From positions 57,316,274 through 57,380,273 of the forward strand of contig CM066998.1 of the NCBI GenBank assembly GCA_033977485.1: DNA of 64,000 nt, read 5' to 3'. A program made the position numbers and the translations under genes. Shown here one piece after another: positions 11,176-22,037 of the stretch. The notes beneath the pieces were generated by a model. The model ran no database searches and had not been told where the DNA came from. It saw only the letters and a list, made by a program, of their open reading frames with translations. Source of the stretch: Hydrangea macrophylla. Its lineage: Eukaryota > Streptophyta > Magnoliopsida > Cornales > Hydrangeaceae. Every line of letters begins with the position of its first letter. The first letter of the stretch is position 1.

Positions 11176-13255
11176 TGTGCCACGACCCATTCACTACGCG
11201 TGAAAATAGGACACATGGCACGCCATCAAGGCTTATCCAGTTCCTTTAAAGTAAAATAGCAGCTGAAAAATAATAAGTACACTCTTTTAAAATCAGAGTT
11301 GCAAAAAATTTTGCCCAATTGGAAAACCTGGAGAAGCAATTCAGTTTTGGAAATAGAGGTTCAGTCGACTGATCGGGAACCCAGTCGACTGACCATCCAA
11401 AGGCAGAAAATTCAAAAGATCAAAGCCCGGTCCAGTTGACTGTGTCGGGGGACCCAGTCGACTGGTGCTCAAATTTTTCAGTCGACTGAAACTGTCCAAT
11501 CAATTGATACTCTATTCTGGGACCCCATCCAGTCGACTGTTTTTCACAATCCAGTCGACTGATCCCCAAACATATCAAGCAGTGTTCAATTCCGCACAGC
11601 GATCCAATCGACTGAAACAAAAATCAGTCGACTGATTTGCATCAGCACACTAATTCTCTGCACTATTCCAAACTACACTCCTCCAATTCGAAACCAACAC
11701 AAACATGATTGTATACCAACGATTTAAAACGTAACTACAAAAGTTTACTAGCGATTACAATACTACAATCTCTCCCAAGATTCCACACTAAACATGTTAC
11801 GAATTTAAAGTTCTTAGTACAACTTTAAGGAAAAGAGTACAAAAGATATGAAAAAGGTGATTCCCCAGCGTTCCTCAACGGCCTCACTCCTCACGCTTCT
11901 TGTTGTCTTTCTTCTTACCTGCAATGGAGAAAATCTCCACTGCTCAGCTATATGCTGAGTACACAAGTTCTAGCATATGCAATATATGTCAAATTATGCT
12001 TTAATCTTATAAATCATATCAATACTTTCTAGGGAGAAAAATACACCTTCATCCGGTAGCGGCAAGTCCAAGCCTTAAACCGCGATGTCAATGGCTAGTC
12101 CAAGCCTACAAGCATTACATCCCCAAGTGCCTTGGCAACTCCAAGCCTTAAACCATGCACAGTAGTCGTTGCTACTAAAATTCTCAAACATCGAGAAGCT
12201 TACTTCGGCATGAATTTATATAAGACCCCCCTTTGACCCACATAGACAACTCAACGTGCTCGCGTAAATTTAGACATGATTTTCATAATTTAGCGCGTGC
12301 ATAATTAACTGGCCTAAGATTAACACATGGATTTTGCCCGGATCACAATTTTGTCGTCGAAATTTAAAACATGTGTTTTCCTATATTTCATAAGTTAGAA
12401 CTTCATACCTCGTGCGATTCTCTTCAAACTTTGAAGGATTGACTAGTGGGCCGATTAAACGTCGAGTTTCAAATTTGAGATGATTCCTACAAGTTTATAC
12501 CAGTTTTTCCCAAAAGTCTAGAAATTAGATTTTTATAAAAATTTGCCAAACGTGGCCTAAGTAGTATCAAAACGTAGATCTTACCTCCACGAGTTCAAAT
12601 CTCAAATTTGGTAAAAATATGATGGACGAAAGGTCACCGATCGTCATCGCAAAGCCCGTGGTAACAAATCTCCTGTTCTCGCTCATCTCTCAAGATATTA
12701 TATGAGTTTTGCAATTAATGCAAACTCATCCTCAACTATTTATAGACGAACTCTTCGGGAATCGCGTTTACCTCCTCGCGAGTTTCTCAAACTTCTAATT
12801 AATCCACGAAATGTCGCACACGTTCATTTTATGCCTTTACGAGTGAAAATTAAAATTTACAAAAGTTTTTGACTAATTCTCGTTTGGGTCCGAAATTACG
12901 TCCGAAAACTAAATTCTGTGGAATCTCTACAGAACCTACCTTTTTATTTAACGTAATGCTCACGTTTTCACCACAGTTCTCAAAATGATATCTAACAGTA
13001 TCAAAATTACCAGAAATTATACTACACAGGTATAATTACTATTCACAGGAATACCAGATATATCAAATAACATTTAAATCATATAAATGTCATTTAACCA
13101 TGCCAATGCAACATGAAATGCCATGTTCCCGTGTCCTCATTGACACCTTACCGTTGAACCACAGTCAACCTCATCGCCATTATCAACTAACATTGATAAA
13201 CTTACAATTTCTATTCATGCAAGATAAAACTATGAAATTTTGGAACGGGTGTGAC
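11176..13255 (-). mobile_element. 3' LTR of a chromodomain Ty3 element
   Basis: Read on the minus strand the LTR begins TGTCACACCCGTTCC at 13255 and ends GGGTCGTGGCACA at 11176, about 2,080 bp. It directly follows a purine-rich tract and the end of a chromodomain-bearing pol on the same strand, so it is the 3' LTR of that element. A TATAAATAG box on the minus strand near 12738-12746 gives the promoter. A palindrome cluster lies in the predicted transcribed part. The flank at 11171-11175 is AATAA; I found no matching TSD partner. Confidence 0.75.
11352..11635. repeat. array of CAGTCGACTG palindromes
   Basis: Ten occurrences of a 10-bp palindrome lie within about 290 bp, irregularly spaced. 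Seven are exact CAGTCGACTG; three are degenerate (CAGTTGACTG, CAATCAATTG, CAATCGACTG). Flanking bases differ between copies, so this is not a simple tandem repeat. It lies downstream of the LTR's TATA box. Confidence 0.9.
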
Positions 13256-13275
13256 AACTCTCCCCTCCAAAAAGG
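13256..13275 (-). other. polypurine tract of the chromodomain Ty3 element
   Basis: On the minus strand the sequence just before the LTR start reads TTTTTGGAGGGGAGAGTTG, a purine-rich tract in the position where plus-strand DNA synthesis is primed. Its location between the pol stop and the TGTCACACCC LTR start supports both calls. Confidence 0.7.
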
Positions 13276-13298
13276 AAGTTTGTCCCCAAACTTATACC

Positions 13299-15440
13299 TC
13301 ATACGTCAAACAGGTATGGATATTCATTCCTCATGTCTTCCTCATTTTCCCATGTGGCTTCTTCCACCGTATGGCTACGCCATAGCACTTTTACCATTGG
13401 AATTGTCTTTGCTCTCAAGACTTGCTCTTTTCGATCTAGAATCTCTATCGGTTGTTCCACATAAGTCATGTCTTCCTGAATCTGTAACGGCTCAGGTACA
13501 ATGATCTTACTCGCATCTGTCATACAACGTCTCAACATTGATACATGAAACACATTGTGCACATATTCCATTTCTGATGATAAAGCCAATCGGTAAGCCA
13601 CTGGTCTTACCCTCTCTAGGATCTCAAAAGGTCCTATAAATCTCGGATTGAGCTTTCCCCTCTTTTCAAATCGTACAATGCCTTTCGAAGGCGATACTCG
13701 TAAGTATACGAAATCTCCAACTTTAAAATTCATCGGTCGTCGTTTAGAGTCCGCATAGCTCTTATAACGGCTCTGAGCTACCTTAAGTCACTCCTGAATC
13801 AACTTCACCTTCTCAATAGTCACCTGTATTAACTCAGGTCCTAGTAATTTCCTTTCTCTATCATCGGTCCAACAAACCGGTGATCGATATTTACGCCCAT
13901 GCAAGGCTTTATACGGGGCCATTCCGATACTCGATTAAAACCCGTTGTTATACGCAAATTCAATCAATGGTAAGTGTTTCTCCCAATCACTCCTAAAATC
14001 TAGAACACAAAGTCTGAGCATATCCTCTAACGTCTGAATCATACGCTCCGACTGTCCATCGGTCTGAGGATGAAATGCAGTACTGAAACTCAACTTCGTA
14101 CCCATAGCTTTTTGCAAACTTCTCCAAAACCTTGACGTAAAACTACTATCACGATCCAATAACTTCGAAGGTTTGGTCAACTAAGCTAACTTTGAAGGTT
14201 TGGTCATCTTGATTGGTAGAAAATGACCTGACTTCGTCAACCTGTGAACTTTAACCCAAATCTTGTCATTCTTGTTAGGCGATCGCGGAAATCCAGAAAC
14301 AAAATGCATCATGATCTCATCCCATTTCCACTCTGACATAGGTAATGGTTGTAGTAAACCTGCAGGTACTTGTCTTTCTTCTTCGACCTGTTGACATTCC
14401 GAACATTCAGATACAAACTTAGCGACTTCACGCTTTATACCCTTCCACCAGAAGTTTTCTCTCAAGTTTCTGTACATTTTATTACCTCCCGGGTGCACTG
14501 AATATTTCGTACTATGAGCTTCTTCTAAAATTCTTTCTTTCAAATCTTTCACGTCCGGTACACACAATCGGTTCCCAAGCATCAATACTCCTTGTTCCAT
14601 GGTAAAACCAGATCATTTTTCCAAAGGTATCTCGTCTCTCATTTTGCACAAGTGAACATCATTAAATTGTTCCCTCTTAATCTCATCAACAATAACTGGG
14701 TGTGCTATGATCGCCATCATTAAGCTACCACTAGACTCTGGAATTACATCCAATTCTAATCGTTCCATCTCCTTTACCAATTCTTTTTGTTGAGTTAGTT
14801 CGTCGGCTAAGTTCCCTGGTGTCTTCCGGCTTAATGCATCAGCTACTACATTAGCCTTCCCCGGATGATATTCAATAGAAAGATCGTAATCCTTCATCAA
14901 CTCTAACCATCTTCTCTGTCTCATGTTCAGGTCTCATTGTGTGAATAGGTATTTCAAACTCTTGTGGTCTGTGAAGATCTCACATTTCTCCCTGTACAAA
15001 TAATGTCTCTAAATCTTCAAAGCATGAATTATCGCGACCAATTCTAAATCATGAGTTGGATAATTTACCTCATGAGTTTTCAACTATCTAGTTGCATAAG
15101 CAATCACCCTGCCACCTTGCATAAGCACACATCCCAACCCTTGATGTGAAGCATCACTATAGATCACAAACCCCTCGGTTCCGGAGGGTATTGTCAAGAT
15201 AGGTGCCTTGTCAACCTTGACTTCAACTCTTGAAAACTATCTTCACATTCTTGATTCCAGTCAAATGTAATCCCTTTCCTCATTAACCTTGTCATAGGTA
15301 AAGAAATCTTCAAGAAGTGCTCAATAAAATGGCGGTAGTACCCCGCTAGTCCTAAGAAACTTCGGATCTCGGATACATATGTCGGCCTCTGCCAATTAGA
15401 TACAGTCTCTACCTTGTGAGGATCAACTGAAGATTTGATG
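13299..15440 (-). pseudogene. Ty3 (Tekay/Del-like chromovirus) pol, RT end to chromodomain
   Basis: Reading down the minus strand: an RT end with [11 protein letters not shown] (about 15330), RNase H with IEYHPGKANVVADALSRK (about 14830-14880), an integrase zinc-binding region with HPGGNKMYRNL and CSECQQV, an integrase core part with [11 protein letters not shown] and [10 protein letters not shown], then VGDFVYLRVSP, RFIGPFEILERV and a chromodomain ending VLWRSHTVEEATWENEEDM. Stops or frame breaks occur near 13940, 14180 and 14605. About 25 residues of the integrase core are missing, with the text TKPSKL repeated at the junction. The N-terminal half of pol and all of gag are missing. The element is inactive. 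Confidence 0.85.
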
Positions 15441-16380
15441 ATCTACGATATATCCTTAACGAGCGGTGAATGGTTTATATCCTTAATGAGCGGTGGATGG
15501 GTGATCACTGGTATACAACGATAAGTCGTGGCAATAGATTTGATGTACTATTATTCAAAGCGTTATATCCCTGACATGCGGTGGATGGTTTATATCCTTA
15601 ACGAGCGGGGGATGGACTCACATGGTGTCCATGAATTCGGTGGATGGTTTATATCCTTAACGAGAAAATGGACAGAATGATGGTATATCTACATATGTGA
15701 AACGATTGAGTCTATTCTTCTAGAGAGTATTGTAAATCATCGGTCTTCTAGTAACAAGACGATAAGGGTTGGTTACGATGTTTAATAAAGAAACAAGTTA
15801 TGATTATCATTATAATACGATTGTTAACTCGTGTTTTCATAAGCTCATGTTTACTTCAGATAACTAGTACCTCGTTAGTTTATACTCACTCAGCTCTCAG
15901 TAAGCTGATGGCCTTTTATTGCCCGGACTTTCCCCCGTCCAGACTATCTTGTACCTTATTCTGCAAGTGAGGACACTTATGATGATAACTAGTACACTGA
16001 GGGTGATTTCACAGAGGGTGGCCCCACTGATACCGGTTCTACCGGAGAAGGCTACTACGCTAATGACTACCCTTACGCCAGTTGAAGATCTGAAGATCTA
16101 AAGATAGTTTATCTAGTTTATGTTTAAGCTTTACATTGCTATTGAACTTGTTTAGTTAACGGGTACTTGGGCATATGTTGTCTCTAGACCTGTTGTGATC
16201 TTGTGGACCACACTCTGATAGTTTGTAATGGTATTGCTGTTATTATATTTTAGTTGGTTACTATTCTTGGTTGGACTAGTACTGCGTGGTGTGGAAGATT
16301 AGTGACATTCACCAGTCATTCCCTATGGACCCATGAAGAAAATTTATTTTTCTCTATTTATGCTGTTCCGGGGTGTGACA
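15441..16380 (+). mobile_element. 5'-truncated LTR fragment
   Basis: The right end is a good LTR end (CTGTTCCGGGGTGTGACA). Its last 700 bp resemble the 3' half of the LTR at 60948-63592: both share ACGATTGAG, GACGATAAGGGTTGGTTA, ACAGAGGGTGGCCCCACTGA and the same final segment. The 5' half and the TG start are missing, and no TSD is visible. The start carries tandem copies of a unit containing TATATCCTTAACGAGCGG. It separates two pol remnants that read on the other strand. Confidence 0.75.
15446..15672 (+). repeat. tandem subrepeat (TATATCCTTAACGAGCGG)
   Basis: Four to six diverged copies of a unit of about 30-33 bp, TATATCCTTAACGAGCGG plus TGGATGGTT, lie in the LTR fragment. The related LTR near 62610-62920 has an analogous array built on TTCTTAAAAGCTGGTGAGC. 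Confidence 0.75.
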
Positions 16381-17862
16381 CAATAACCCTGTAGGTCTCT
16401 GATGTTCGGCTTTCACTTGTTGACAAGTCGAACACCGAGCTACAAACTTAGTGACATCGTGCTTCATACCCTTCCACCAAAACTGACATCGCAGATTATG
16501 GTACATCTTGTTGCCTCCTGGATGCACTGCTAATCATGAATGATGGAATCCCTTCATCACTTGTTCACGAACTGCCAAAGGCACAAACACACGATCTTTG
16601 AACTTCAACCTATGTTCGGAGTCAAACGTCCAATCTTCTATAACATCACCATGAAGAATTCGTATACGAAAAGTAGATGCTACAGGATCAGATTGTTGCT
16701 CATCTTTTACTTGTTGAATAATCGACAATTGAGCCATGACAGAATGTAACGAAGCATGATCGTAAGAATTGTCAAGCTCTACCTCAAACTCTCTAATCTG
16801 ATCGAGCATATTCCATTCCTGAATGGCCTGACAAGCCAAGGAACCTCGTGACTTACGACTTAGCGCATTGGCCACTATATTTGCCTTCCCTGGATGATAC
16901 TGTAGTTCGAAGTCATAATCTTCTAAGTACTCCATCCATCAACATTGTCGAAGATTCAGATCACGTTGAGTAAAGATGTACTTCAAGCTCTTGTGGTCTG
17001 AAAAGACATCCAATCGTTCCCCATACAAGTAATGATGCCATAACTTAAAGCAAACACAACGACGGCAAGTTCTAAATCACGAGTCAAATAATTCTGTTCA
17101 TGAGGCTTCAATTAGCGAGAACCGTAGGCATTAACTTTTCCTTCTTGCATAAGCACACACCCCAAACCAAGAAGTGAGGCATCACAATAAACTACGTAGT
17201 CAACACCACGCTCCAGAATAATCAAGACTGGTACTGAAGTCAATCGAGTCTTTAAAGCTGAAAAGCTTTCTGACACTCCTCAGTCTAAATAAATTTCTCC
17301 CCTTTACGCGTAAGTTTAGTCAAAGGCGAAGCAATACAAGAAAAGTCCTTCACAAAGCGAGGGTAATAGCCTACTAAACCCAAGAAAGTACGTATCTTAA
17401 ATACGTTCTTAGGTGGCTGCCAATCCATAACAGCTTCAATCTTTGATGAATCAACTGACACTCCATCTCTCGAGATGACGTGTCCCAAAAATTTCACTTC
17501 TATCAACCAGAAATCACATTTAGATAATTTACCGAATAGTCAATGCGTACGCAATACTTGTAGGATAATCCTCAAGTGTTCCTCATGAAGTTCTTTACAG
17601 GAAGAGTAGATAAAAGTGTCATCAATAAATACAATCACAAACTTGTCTAATTAATCATGAAATACTCGTTGCGTAAGATCCATAAATGCTGCTGGAGCAT
17701 TGGTAAATCCGAATGGCATAACCACGAACTCGAAAATGTCCATATCTTGAACTAAAAGCTTTCTTCGAGATGCCTGACTCTCGAATACGGAGTTGATGAT
17801 AACCCGATCTCAGATCAAAGCGTGTAGCTTTGAAATTATCACTGACCAACTGCTCTTGGGCA
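16381..17862 (-). pseudogene. Ty3 pol remnant, RT to integrase zinc finger
   Basis: This is a second minus-strand Ty3 copy. Order on the minus strand: RT with [14 protein letters not shown] (about 17800), FIDDTFIYSS (about 17610, the catalytic Asp pair kept), [14 protein letters not shown] and [16 protein letters not shown] (17285-17510), RNase H/connection with [16 protein letters not shown] (about 16870), then an integrase zinc-binding region with HPGGNKMYHNL and CSTCQQVKAEH at 16381-16530. Stops and frameshifts are frequent. The integrase core is cut off by the LTR fragment at 16380. It is not the same copy as 13299-15440, because the domains overlap. Confidence 0.82.
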
Positions 17863-18110
17863 AAACAAGGCTAGGTGGAAAATATAGTAGCATATTCTGT
17901 TACTGACATATCCCCCTGCTAAAGGGTAATGAACTTAGCCCTTTTTGTGTCCCTCTGTACTTCTGGGAAGTAGTTATCGAGGAAAAGACGCTTAAATGGT
18001 TCCTAGGTCATGCCAGCAAGTGGATGAACACTTACAGCGCAATCCCACCAAGTAACATGTTAACACATATCAAATCATATGTCGTGTATCAATTGACATG
18101 TCTAACATGT
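17863..18110 (-). pseudogene. Ty3 gag remnant
   Basis: The minus strand reads EPFKRLFLDNYFPEVQRD, then AKFITL, a stop, QGDMSVTEYATIF, the core of the retrotransposon gag domain (consensus FKxxFxxxYFP ... F..L.QG.MSV.EY). WWDCA-like text lies just upstream. It joins RT sequence almost directly at about 17862, so the rest of gag, the protease and the RT start have been deleted. Confidence 0.7.
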
Positions 18111-18169
18111 CAACAAAATTATACAAGCAAGCACATAATACAGCGTTCCAAAGTATTTAACCCGGTTAT

Positions 18170-18181
18170 GCTCTGGTACCA
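18170..18181 (-). other. primer-binding site (initiator Met tRNA type)
   Basis: On the minus strand TGGTACCAGAGC follows the LTR end GGGGCGTCACA by three bases. It differs by one base from TGGTATCAGAGC, which is used by most plant Ty3 and copia elements. Confidence 0.75.
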
Positions 18182-18784
18182 TTCTGTGACGCCCCGCCCC
18201 GCCCCGCCGAGAGTCCCGGCGTGGGGGTGTCATCTGACGGAAGTACAACAATAAACGATAACAGTAGTCTTTGACACCAATCGGTAGCTCCTTGAGTCCT
18301 AGACTCCGAGGGTTACATGTAGTATACGTTTCTTATTTGGAAAACATTTATAAAACAAAATCTGGTTTTCATTTAGAAAATATTCTTTCTTGAAACAAAA
18401 CGCTTTCAATATATGCAGCCAAAAATCAGGGTTAAACTATCATTCTTTTAAAAGCGGGTGGACTAACACTTGTCCAATTAAATATAACATGTTCTTTAAA
18501 ACAGAATTTATTACATCATTTAAAATTAAGAATCCTATAAACAGGGCCTTCAAACAAAGCGGATGCTTATCAAATCTCAGGGGCCTTGCCCTTATATATA
18601 TCACATGAAAAAAAAGGTTTTATAGTCCATAAGCTATGGAGGCTCGTATAGTCATATAACCGCACAATAACATATGTTATATAACATGTGTGAGTGCAAT
18701 GAATGCCAATGTCATGCATGAAAATCATTTTCATGCCTTTCAAACACTCACCCTCGATCGTCAATATCATTACCCGAACCATGG

Positions 18785-19078
18785 GCTTTCCGTCCACGGA
18801 GGCCTAGCCTTCAACATCTGGGACTTTGGGCCTTACGAATTACACGGAGGTCTAGCCTTCAACGTTATGGGGGTTTCTTGTAGCACATCCCGCAATTCAA
18901 GTTCCTAGTGGTACCCATCTCACACGCCTACCCACAAATCTGGAATTTCTATCTTTTCAAAACAAATTCCCTCCTAGAGGGTTTTATGCATGGAAGCCTC
19001 TAAGGTCTTCCCTTTTCAAAACCTGGAAGCCTCTAAGGTCTTCCCTTTTCAAATATTGAAAGCCTCTAAGGTCTTTCA
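18785..19078. repeat. tandem subrepeats in 5' LTR
   Basis: Two copies of a unit with ACGGAGGCCTAGCCTTCAAC lie near 18796 and 18844. Three copies of a unit of about 35 bp with GAAGCCTCTAAGGTCTT lie near 18991, 19026 and 19059. Confidence 0.8.
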
Positions 19079-19547
19079 TCCCCAAAATCATTTTCATAAT
19101 TTTTCGTGTTCATGTTTATGCTTAAAAAATGCTATGACATATGCGAGCTCTAAGCATCAAGACATATCCAACATTTCATTAATCACATATCAAAACATGC
19201 TGTCGATTTAAAGTAACACAAAAGACATGCTGAAATCACCCAAGTAAACATATAAAACATATTAATTCATTAAAACATGTAATTACGTTATACAACTTTA
19301 TTGAGGGTTATACGGAACTACCGTTCACCGAGGATAGACTTAATCACAGAGAAAAGAATCTCGAAAAGCCTAGTGTGTTACAATCTATCATGTATAGTGA
19401 TATAAAGCACATTAGTGAGGTACAATACTTCTAAGCAGAGGTATAACTATTATTAAAGCAAAGTACAACTCATAAAGCTTAGGGTACAAGGCTCCTTAGC
19501 TCATTACTGACTTAAGTACAGGAAAAGAGAAGTTTTCACTAAAATGC

Positions 19548-19690
19548 CTCAGGTCGCTCGCGCGGGTCACTCCGGTGAATTTATATAGAAAGGCCATGTG
19601 GACATCTTAAAAACAATTTCAGAACATAGCCTGGTCACACGCGCGCGGCCGCTCGTGCGATCCCTCGCTCGCGCGAGCCGCGAACTAGAC
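19548..19690. repeat. CGCG-type palindrome cluster in 5' LTR
   Basis: Patches such as GGTCGCTCGCGCGGGTCACT, CACGCGCGCGGCCGCTCG and CTCGCTCGCGCGAGCCGCG are set in AT-rich text. The motif is that of the solo LTRs at 4417-10284, although the rest of the LTR differs. Confidence 0.8.
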
Positions 19691-20155
19691 TTCCATTGTT
19701 GTCTTCTTTGTTGCTTTGTTACACAAATTATTTTTCAAACTTAATCAAACTGTACTTTCCAATATATGAAACTCTTCGTTTTTCTGCATAGATTCCAAAT
19801 ATGAAATCAGAATGTCATGAATCGAATCATAGCTCTCGGTTTGATCAAAAATCCAAAAGACGACAAAACTTAAAATTAACCGTTCGTTGCAACCGTAATG
19901 ATTTAGCTTTTGAAATTCGAAGTAGAGCCTCGTGGGATCGAGACCTTTCATTTGATATAAAGAAATCAAGTTTCTGTTACAGTTTTTTTGCTTGCTATTT
20001 TCGGTTCCTTAACGGTATATATATACATTCTATGTATATCTATATCAACTAATATATAAACTAAAATTAATATATCACAATTGATAACTTACCTAACTGA
20101 AATTATAGAGAGAGATAGAGAAACCAATCAAAGCCTCAAATTCAATCACTCCTTG

Positions 20156-20170
<15 letters not shown>

Positions 20171-20216
<46 letters not shown>
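20171..20216. repeat. GT microsatellite
   Basis: About 23 GT units follow a short AT run. A second shorter GT run lies at 20255-20270. The histidine/threonine-rich frames here are artefacts. Confidence 0.95.
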
Positions 20217-20217
<1 letters not shown>

Positions 20218-20340
20218 TGACTATATCCATGTGTGGGTGTAAATATGTAATAATGTGTGTGTGTGTGTGTATATGCTGTGAGTGAAAGAGAGAAAAGAGA
20301 GGCAGTGAGTGAGTTTCTGGGTTTGTGTTGGTTGGGGCGT

Positions 20341-20367
20341 GGGGGGGGGGGGGGGGGGGGGGGGGGG
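20341..20367. repeat. 27-base G homopolymer
   Basis: An uninterrupted G run inside the 5' LTR. The length of such a run is often unreliable in assemblies. Polyproline frames on the minus strand come from it. Confidence 0.9.
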
Positions 20368-20841
20368 TTTGAAATGTTTGGGCACCAAGCATAAACACAC
20401 AATACACACTAACCCACACAGTACACACGCATACACTGCACAGAATTGTTTGGGCTCCAAGTTCTCAAGGGAAATTATTGTGTGTGTTGAGCTCACGCGA
20501 TGATACACACACGCAGGTAAAAATTATACTGCCAACAATCCCAACACTAGTATTATTTCGATTAGGAAAGTGAAAATAAAAATACAGGGTATTACAACTT
20601 ACCCTAAGTCTGGCTTAAGTTCCACTTCTGCACTGTGGATGCTTTGACTATTGGATGAGAAAGTAGCCATAAATGCATCTCGAGATCCTCAGGAATCCCA
20701 TGGATGCTATGTCATCCAAGGGTCATAAGGTGCTTTATCATATGAGAAGGTTCTTACAATAACATTATCCTAACAAATATTTCGACCTTTTCTTGTGATT
20801 CAAAGCAAGCAGATTGAATGTGTATTAAATTTCATTCATTG

Positions 20842-21121
20842 CATTATGTTGTGTTTGTTAGGAAATGAATGAAAAAGTGAAAGGAAGAGAAAGGAGGGCT
20901 AATGGAATATGTATCCTTGAGGACAAGAAGGGGTTTTTTATCCTTATGTTTCAATTCACATTTGAAAGTATAAGAAATGGTGGGCCCTGAAGGATCGTCT
21001 CTCCCCTCCTCTCTTTCTTCTCCACCCCTCTCCCACTCTACCAAACAAGGGGTTTGCAAGCCTTCCCTACTCTTAATTTCTTTCATACTAAACATTTTGT
21101 TTCACACTAAACACAACATTA
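20842..21121. mobile_element. probable MITE upstream of the bHLH gene
   Basis: The left end ATTATGTTGTGTTTGTTAGG and the reverse complement of the right end, CTAATGTTGTGTTTAGTGTG, form imperfect terminal inverted repeats that continue in the neighbouring GAAATGAATGAAA / GAAACAAAATG text. The length is about 280 bp. The TSD is unclear. It lies about 900 bp upstream of the bHLH start codon. Confidence 0.5.
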
Positions 21122-22037
21122 GCGGGTGCCTATTGGCAATAACGTTTGAAATCCATAATGATCATGGAACGTCAAAAAAATGAAAATGAAATTGTTTGAC
21201 AAACCACCTTACGCCACTTAGATGTAAAACAATGAGTTAACAACCCAAATTTACAATTAAACAAAAGCTACATTGGACATCTTTTAAGCCAAAACACTTT
21301 TTTTTTTTGGGCCAAACAGCCCCTCAAATGCAAAGAAGCCCATACTATTTAGGGGTGTTCAAGAAAATCGAAAAACTAAAAATCGATGGAAACCAATCCG
21401 TCCAAATACTGATTGATCGGTTTTTCAAAGTAGTGGACAAATTAAAACCAACCGAAAATTGACTGACACTACTTAAAACTGATCTACCAAAACTGAATGA
21501 TCAATTTTTAATTTTATTTATTTATTTTTTTTTACACTTACTTGGATCTGGACTAGATACACACACCACACACACACGCACACCTCAGCCTCAACCCAAT
21601 CCAACCCCAAAGTCCAATGCTAACCCACAGCAAAGCCCAACAAAGGCTAATCATTCCGACTGAAGAATAATTGGGGGACAAGCATGAGAATTCGAACCCT
21701 CTCGGCAACTGAATGATCAATTTTAAAATCACTAAAAAAAAAAAAAAAAAAACGGAAAAACCCTCCGCCAACACCTATTGCTACTATTGCTTGGCGGCTT
21801 GATTGGTGGGGACACTCCAACAACACCCGCCCACCACTAATTCCGCACGTTTGACACTTTCCTTCCCAATTTTCCCGATAAGAAAAAAACATTTTCTTAC
21901 TTCCCAAACAAATACCTCATCCATCCCCAATCAGGGTCCCCAACCCAATCCCCATTTTCATTCTCTCTCGTCCTTTTACCCAACGCCCAAACCCTAGTCA
22001 CATTTGACATCTCCGGCGATCGAACCAACCGGAGTAG
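21122..22037 (+). promoter_or_regulatory. upstream region of the bHLH gene
   Basis: No other gene is visible. The stretch 21345-21545 is a degenerate repeat rich in AAACCGA/AATCGA, the remains of an interspersed element. The last 150 bases, CT-rich with AAACCCTAG, look like a plant 5' UTR. I see no convincing TATA box close to the start. Confidence 0.4.

Larger units (their letters stand above)
18185..20596 (-). mobile_element. 5' LTR of a Ty3 element
   Basis: Read on the minus strand it starts TGTAATACCCTG at 20596 and ends GGGGCGTCACA at 18185, directly before the primer-binding site and gag remnant. Length is 2,412 bp. It contains a CGCG palindrome cluster (19548-19690), two sets of tandem subrepeats (18785-18870 and 18985-19078), a GT microsatellite and a G tract. 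Its sequence differs from the LTR at 11176-13255, so the two do not form one pair. The flank 20597-20601 is ACTTA. Confidence 0.82.

Noticed and set aside
11352..11635. CRISPR-like array
   Set aside because: The repeats are 10-bp palindromes with irregular spacing in a plant LTR; there are no cas genes and this is a eukaryotic genome.
20093..20508. Histidine- and proline-rich minus-strand ORFs
   Set aside because: They are translations of the GT microsatellite and the 27-base G run in the 5' LTR.
11176..20596. One complete Ty3 element with paired LTRs
   Set aside because: The two outer LTRs differ in sequence and length, pol domains are duplicated and the flanks AATAA and ACTTA do not match as a TSD.
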